Positions 60,785-64,000 of a DNA stretch of 64,000 bases are shown here, in pieces. The stretch's first letter is position 1. The number at the start of each line of letters is the position of its first letter. The notes under the pieces are model-generated. The model saw nothing but the letters and a program-made list of their open reading frames with translations, was not told where the DNA came from and made no database searches. Both the position numbers and the translations under genes were made by a program. This DNA comes from Haladaptatus sp. QDMS2 (GTDB taxonomy: Archaea; Halobacteriota; Halobacteria; Halobacteriales; Halococcaceae). The stretch lies in the NCBI RefSeq assembly GCF_029338295.1, contig NZ_CP119791.1:1364001-1428000 (forward strand), given 5' to 3'.

Positions 60785-60897
60785 ATAAAATAAAACTATA
60801 CTTTAGTTTATAATCGTTCATGCTATCTTATACGTGAGCGATACTACATTATCGTCATGCAAACACTGGCGGCACCCAGCGCAGTCAGGGGGCAGAG

Positions 60898-62484
60898 ATG
60901 AGAGGGGCCATCGCAGTAATTTTCGTACTTCTGGTCGCGGCGGTCACACCGGGCGTCGTGGCGGCGCAGGTCAGAGGTTCTCCCGACCTCGAACTATATC
61001 TCTCTGACAATCGCGTGACGCCAGGGGAGGAGACCGAGCTCTCCCTTTCGATTCTGAACACGGGCGACATCGACACCGGCGGCAACCCGGCGAACGAAGC
61101 GCGGGTGACGACGGCGCGCGGGACGACCCTCGAAGTCCGCGAGGGTGACGCCCCAATCTCGGTGAAGACCGGGAAAATCGCGGTCGGGTCGGTTCCTGAA
61201 GGGACGACCGGACCGATTCCGTTCTCCGTCGTCGTAGATGAAGACGCCGAACCGGGGACGTATACCATACCGGTTCGCGTTTCCTACACGCACACGAGTC
61301 AGATTTCCGAGCGCGAACCGTTCGTCCAGCAAGAGCGCAGCGTCAGCGAGACGCTCGAAGTCACCCTCGTGGTCGAAGACGAATCACGCTTTGAAATCCT
61401 CGGCACGTCGAGCGACGTGGCCGTCGGTGACTCCGGAACTGTCACTATGCAGGTCCGAAACACCGGCAATGCACCCGCGAGCGACGCGACGATTTCCGTC
61501 CAATCGCCCAATTCCGACGTGACACTCGGTGCGGGTGCGCAGGCCGCAGAATCGTACGTCGGGTCGTGGGCCGCAGGCGAGACAAAGGAAGTTACCTACC
61601 GGGTGAACGTCGCAGAGGAAGCCGAACGCCGGACCTACTCGTTACAGGCGACCATCGGCTACGACAACGAAGAAGGCCAGGCCCGTGAGGCCGGTCCGCT
61701 CGCGACTGGGTTCGTTCCGAGTGGGGCACAGGAGTTCGAAATCGGGAACGTAGAGAGTACCCTGCGGGTCGATTCTGAGGGCACCATCAGCGGAAAGGTC
61801 GCGAACACGGGTGACGTGGTCGCGGAGAACGCTGTGCTCGTCCTCGAAACGCAGACGCAGAACCTGAACCCCGTCGAAACGGAAGTGGCTCTCGGCACGC
61901 TCGAACCCGGTCAGGGGGCCGACTTCGCCTTCGACGTGGAAGTCGGCTCAGAGGCGAGTGCGGGTCCACGCCAGTTCACCTTCCGCCTCGAGTACCGCAA
62001 CGAAGAGGGAGAAAAGCGCCAGAGCGACCCGCTCGACACCCAGGTAACCGTCGGTGAGAAACAGAAGGAGTTCACCGTCCAACCGGTGAACGCGACAGTC
62101 GAAGCAGGCAGTGGGACGACGCTCGAAGTCACCGTGACCAACGACGGCGACGAACCGCTCACCGACATCTCCGCGAAACTGTTCGCAGACAGTCCCCTCT
62201 CGACGAGCGATGACGAAGCGTTCATCCAGTCGCTCGGCCCCGGCGAGTCGGCGACCATCAAGTTCGCCGTGAGCGCCGATGGTGCTGCCCTCGAAAAGGA
62301 CTACCCTGTCTCCATGGACTTCCAGTACGACAACGCACGGGGCGACACGCTCCTCTCTGACACCTACCAGGTGGCGGTGCAGGTGGAAGAGCCCGAAGAC
62401 GGCGGCCTCCCGGTCATCCCAATCGCCGCGGGCGCAATTCTGGTCGCCCTCATCGGATTGTACATCCTCTATCGCAGACAATAA
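60898..62484 (+). CDS. COG1361-type secreted/membrane-anchored repeat protein
   Basis: A 528-residue protein. An N-terminal signal sequence (AIAVIFVLLVAAVTPGVVAA) is followed by four or five tandem Ig-like NEW3/CARDB-type domains, marked by repeated N-T/N-D-G motifs (ILNTGD, VRNTGNAP, VANTGDV, VTNDGDEP), and a single C-terminal membrane helix (VIPIAAGAILVALIGLYILY) with a basic tail. It is probably anchored outside the cell. The stop overlaps the ATG of the RND-type gene, so the two form a surface transport unit. Confidence 0.83.
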   Translation: MRGAIAVIFVLLVAAVTPGVVAAQVRGSPDLELYLSDNRVTPGEETELSLSILNTGDIDTGGNPANEARVTTARGTTLEVREGDAPISVKTGKIAVGSVPEGTTGPIPFSVVVDEDAEPGTYTIPVRVSYTHTSQISEREPFVQQERSVSETLEVTLVVEDESRFEILGTSSDVAVGDSGTVTMQVRNTGNAPASDATISVQSPNSDVTLGAGAQAAESYVGSWAAGETKEVTYRVNVAEEAERRTYSLQATIGYDNEEGQAREAGPLATGFVPSGAQEFEIGNVESTLRVDSEGTISGKVANTGDVVAENAVLVLETQTQNLNPVETEVALGTLEPGQGADFAFDVEVGSEASAGPRQFTFRLEYRNEEGEKRQSDPLDTQVTVGEKQKEFTVQPVNATVEAGSGTTLEVTVTNDGDEPLTDISAKLFADSPLSTSDDEAFIQSLGPGESATIKFAVSADGAALEKDYPVSMDFQYDNARGDTLLSDTYQVAVQVEEPEDGGLPVIPIAAGAILVALIGLYILYRRQ

Positions 62485-64000
62485 TGGACACGAGTCGCTT
62501 CCTCGACTGGGCCGACCACCTCATCGTCGACCGGTCGTTACAGGTCGTGTTTGCCTTCCTCGTCATGACGGCGATATTCGCCGTCGGACTCGGTAACGTA
62601 GAGACGGAAGCGGGCACCGAGCAGTTCGCAGAGGAGGTTCCGGCCCAGGAAGCACTCGAATCGATCAACACGGAATTCTCACCGACGTTTTCGACGGGCG
62701 GCGGGAGTACGCAACTCATCCAAACGGGCGAGAACGTCGTCTCGAAACAGGGGATGTTGCGGATGCTTCGCGCCCAAGAGCAGATGAGCGAGCGCGAGTC
62801 GCTGCGTGTCGCCCAGACGTCGAGCGCCGCGGCCATCGTCGCTCAGACGATAAACCCGAACGCGACGACGCTCGAAGCCCAGATTCGGACGATAGAACGC
62901 GCGACGCCCAGTGAGATTCGAACCGCCGTGCGAACCGCGACGGAGCGTCCCGGCTTTACCGGGCTGTTGAGCAACGACTTCAATCCGAGCCAGCCCTCCG
63001 CCTCCGCGACCATCGCCGTCGTCCAGCACAACCTGCCTATCGAGTTCAGTCAGGGAGCGGGGACCGGCGGTGCCGACCCGCTCACGAACATCCAACTCCA
63101 GATGCAGCGCATCGCAGACCAGCAAGGCGGTGACATCCGCGTGTTCGGCAGCGGCATCATCTCGGACGAGTTCTCCTCGGTCATCTTCGACTCGCTCATC
63201 ATCGTCATCCCCGCCGCCGTCGTGTTCATCGTCTTCTTCCTCATCTTCGCCTACCGCGACCTCGCGGACCTGCTGCTCGGGGTGGTTTCGCTCGGAATGG
63301 CCATCGTCTGGACGTTCGGATTCATGGGTCTCGCCGGCATCTCATTCAACCAGATTCTCATCGCCGTCCCGCCGCTGTTGCTCGCCGTAGGTATCGACTT
63401 CGGGATTCACGCGGTGAACCGCTATCGTGAGGAACGCGTGGAGGGCAAGGAGATAGACGAGTCGATGTTGCTCACGACCGACCAGTTGCTGGTGGCGTTC
63501 TTCATCGTCACGACGACGACGGTCATCGGTTTCATGTCGAACCTGACGAGCCAGCTGCTCCCCATCCGCGACTTCGGCATCGTGGCGAGCGTGGGTATCA
63601 TCTTCACGTTCTTCGTGTTCGGCATCTTCCTTCCGGCGGCGAAGGTGTCGCTCGACCGCGCCCGAAAGAAATACCCGATTCCGACGTTCAGCCAGACGCC
63701 GCTCGGGCAGGAAGGGTCGCGTCTCGGCCGAGTGCTGTCGGGTGGGGTGTTCATCGCGCGGCGTGCGCCGCGAGCGTTCCTCGTCCTCATGGTGCTGCTC
63801 AGCCTGGGGTCTGCCTACTACGCCACCGGCATCGATACCTCGTTCACACAGGAAGAGTTCCTGCCGCCGGAGGAGACGCCAGTCTACCTGTCGAGTCTGC
63901 CAGAACCGTTCAAGCCAAGCGACTACACCATCGTCGGGACGCTCAACTTCTTAGAAGACAACTTCGAGGCGAGTCAGGACAGTTCTGTGACCATATACAT
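62484..64000 (+). CDS. MMPL/RND-family transporter (partial, 3' end outside window)
   Basis: The ATG at 62484 overlaps the preceding TAA by one base. The frame is open for 505 codons to the window edge. It has the RND layout: an initial membrane helix (about 21-40), a periplasmic-side-type domain, then five close helices (about 230-395) containing AVGIDFGIHAVNRYREE, the MMPL proton-path block with its Asp, and a loop region leading to the next repeat (about 430 on). It probably exports lipids or peptides, with the preceding NEW3 protein as partner. Confidence 0.85.
   Translation, partial: MDTSRFLDWADHLIVDRSLQVVFAFLVMTAIFAVGLGNVETEAGTEQFAEEVPAQEALESINTEFSPTFSTGGGSTQLIQTGENVVSKQGMLRMLRAQEQMSERESLRVAQTSSAAAIVAQTINPNATTLEAQIRTIERATPSEIRTAVRTATERPGFTGLLSNDFNPSQPSASATIAVVQHNLPIEFSQGAGTGGADPLTNIQLQMQRIADQQGGDIRVFGSGIISDEFSSVIFDSLIIVIPAAVVFIVFFLIFAYRDLADLLLGVVSLGMAIVWTFGFMGLAGISFNQILIAVPPLLLAVGIDFGIHAVNRYREERVEGKEIDESMLLTTDQLLVAFFIVTTTTVIGFMSNLTSQLLPIRDFGIVASVGIIFTFFVFGIFLPAAKVSLDRARKKYPIPTFSQTPLGQEGSRLGRVLSGGVFIARRAPRAFLVLMVLLSLGSAYYATGIDTSFTQEEFLPPEETPVYLSSLPEPFKPSDYTIVGTLNFLEDNFEASQDSSVTIY

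Overview
The window is chromosomal DNA of a haloarchaeon (class Halobacteria). The signs are GC-rich coding DNA with very acidic proteins, AT-rich TATA boxes 25-30 bases before start codons (leaderless transcripts), many Tat (twin-arginine) lipoprotein signals, and lineage-typical genes: CetZ tubulin, DpsA, bacterio-opsin-activator (Bat/HTH_10) regulators, amphi-Trp, archaeosine-precursor genes and 2-oxoacid:ferredoxin oxidoreductase. No rRNA, tRNA, CRISPR array or intact insertion sequence was seen. The genus cannot be fixed from the sequence alone.

Bases 1 to about 8600 look like an accessory island. It holds a partial gene with a degenerate Fic/Doc-like motif, a helical-repeat gene interrupted by an in-frame amber codon, two copies of a roughly 54-base repeat, an intact HicB/HicA toxin-antitoxin pair, a truncated nucleotidyltransferase remnant beside a cluster of three hairpins, a 1189-residue conjugation/HerA-type ATPase with a nuclease-like C-terminus, a Fic-family protein with repeats in front of it, and an 837-base purine-skewed spacer. 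No integrase is visible.

Bases 8.6-33 kb are chromosomal housekeeping and stress genes: a cysteine-synthase-like enzyme, a broken peptidoglycan-binding gene, a DAACS symporter, DpsA, a small putatively iron-regulated operon (53-residue protein plus amphi-Trp), an AlkZ-like protein, glutamate dehydrogenase with a tiny zinc-ribbon partner, large PAS/GAF/Bat sensors, an orphan peptide-binding lipoprotein, a cupredoxin, a MATE exporter, a cytosolic subtilase, a YciF/DUF892 ferritin-like protein, a HAD phosphatase and a phosphotransferase.

Bases 33-46 kb hold a metal ABC importer (znuACB type) convergent with a NikR-type repressor that retains the complete nickel site. The two share a 9-base promoter element. 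Then come YjbQ, CapA, PEBP and macro-domain proteins, two 33-34-residue membrane microproteins directly before a LOV blue-light Bat regulator, the queD-queE-folE-queC operon for preQ0/archaeosine, an HxlR regulator and several very small zinc-finger or DUF genes.

Bases 46.7-64 kb hold two tandem paralogous Bat-type regulators overlapping a SprT-like gene, a Tat-exported gamma-glutamyltransferase, CetZ, RtcA, two EamA transporters, a thioredoxin-reductase-like flavoprotein, an SRPBCC protein, an Lrp regulator beside porBA-type oxidoreductase genes, a DICT-domain protein, and a COG1361/RND operon that runs off the right edge.
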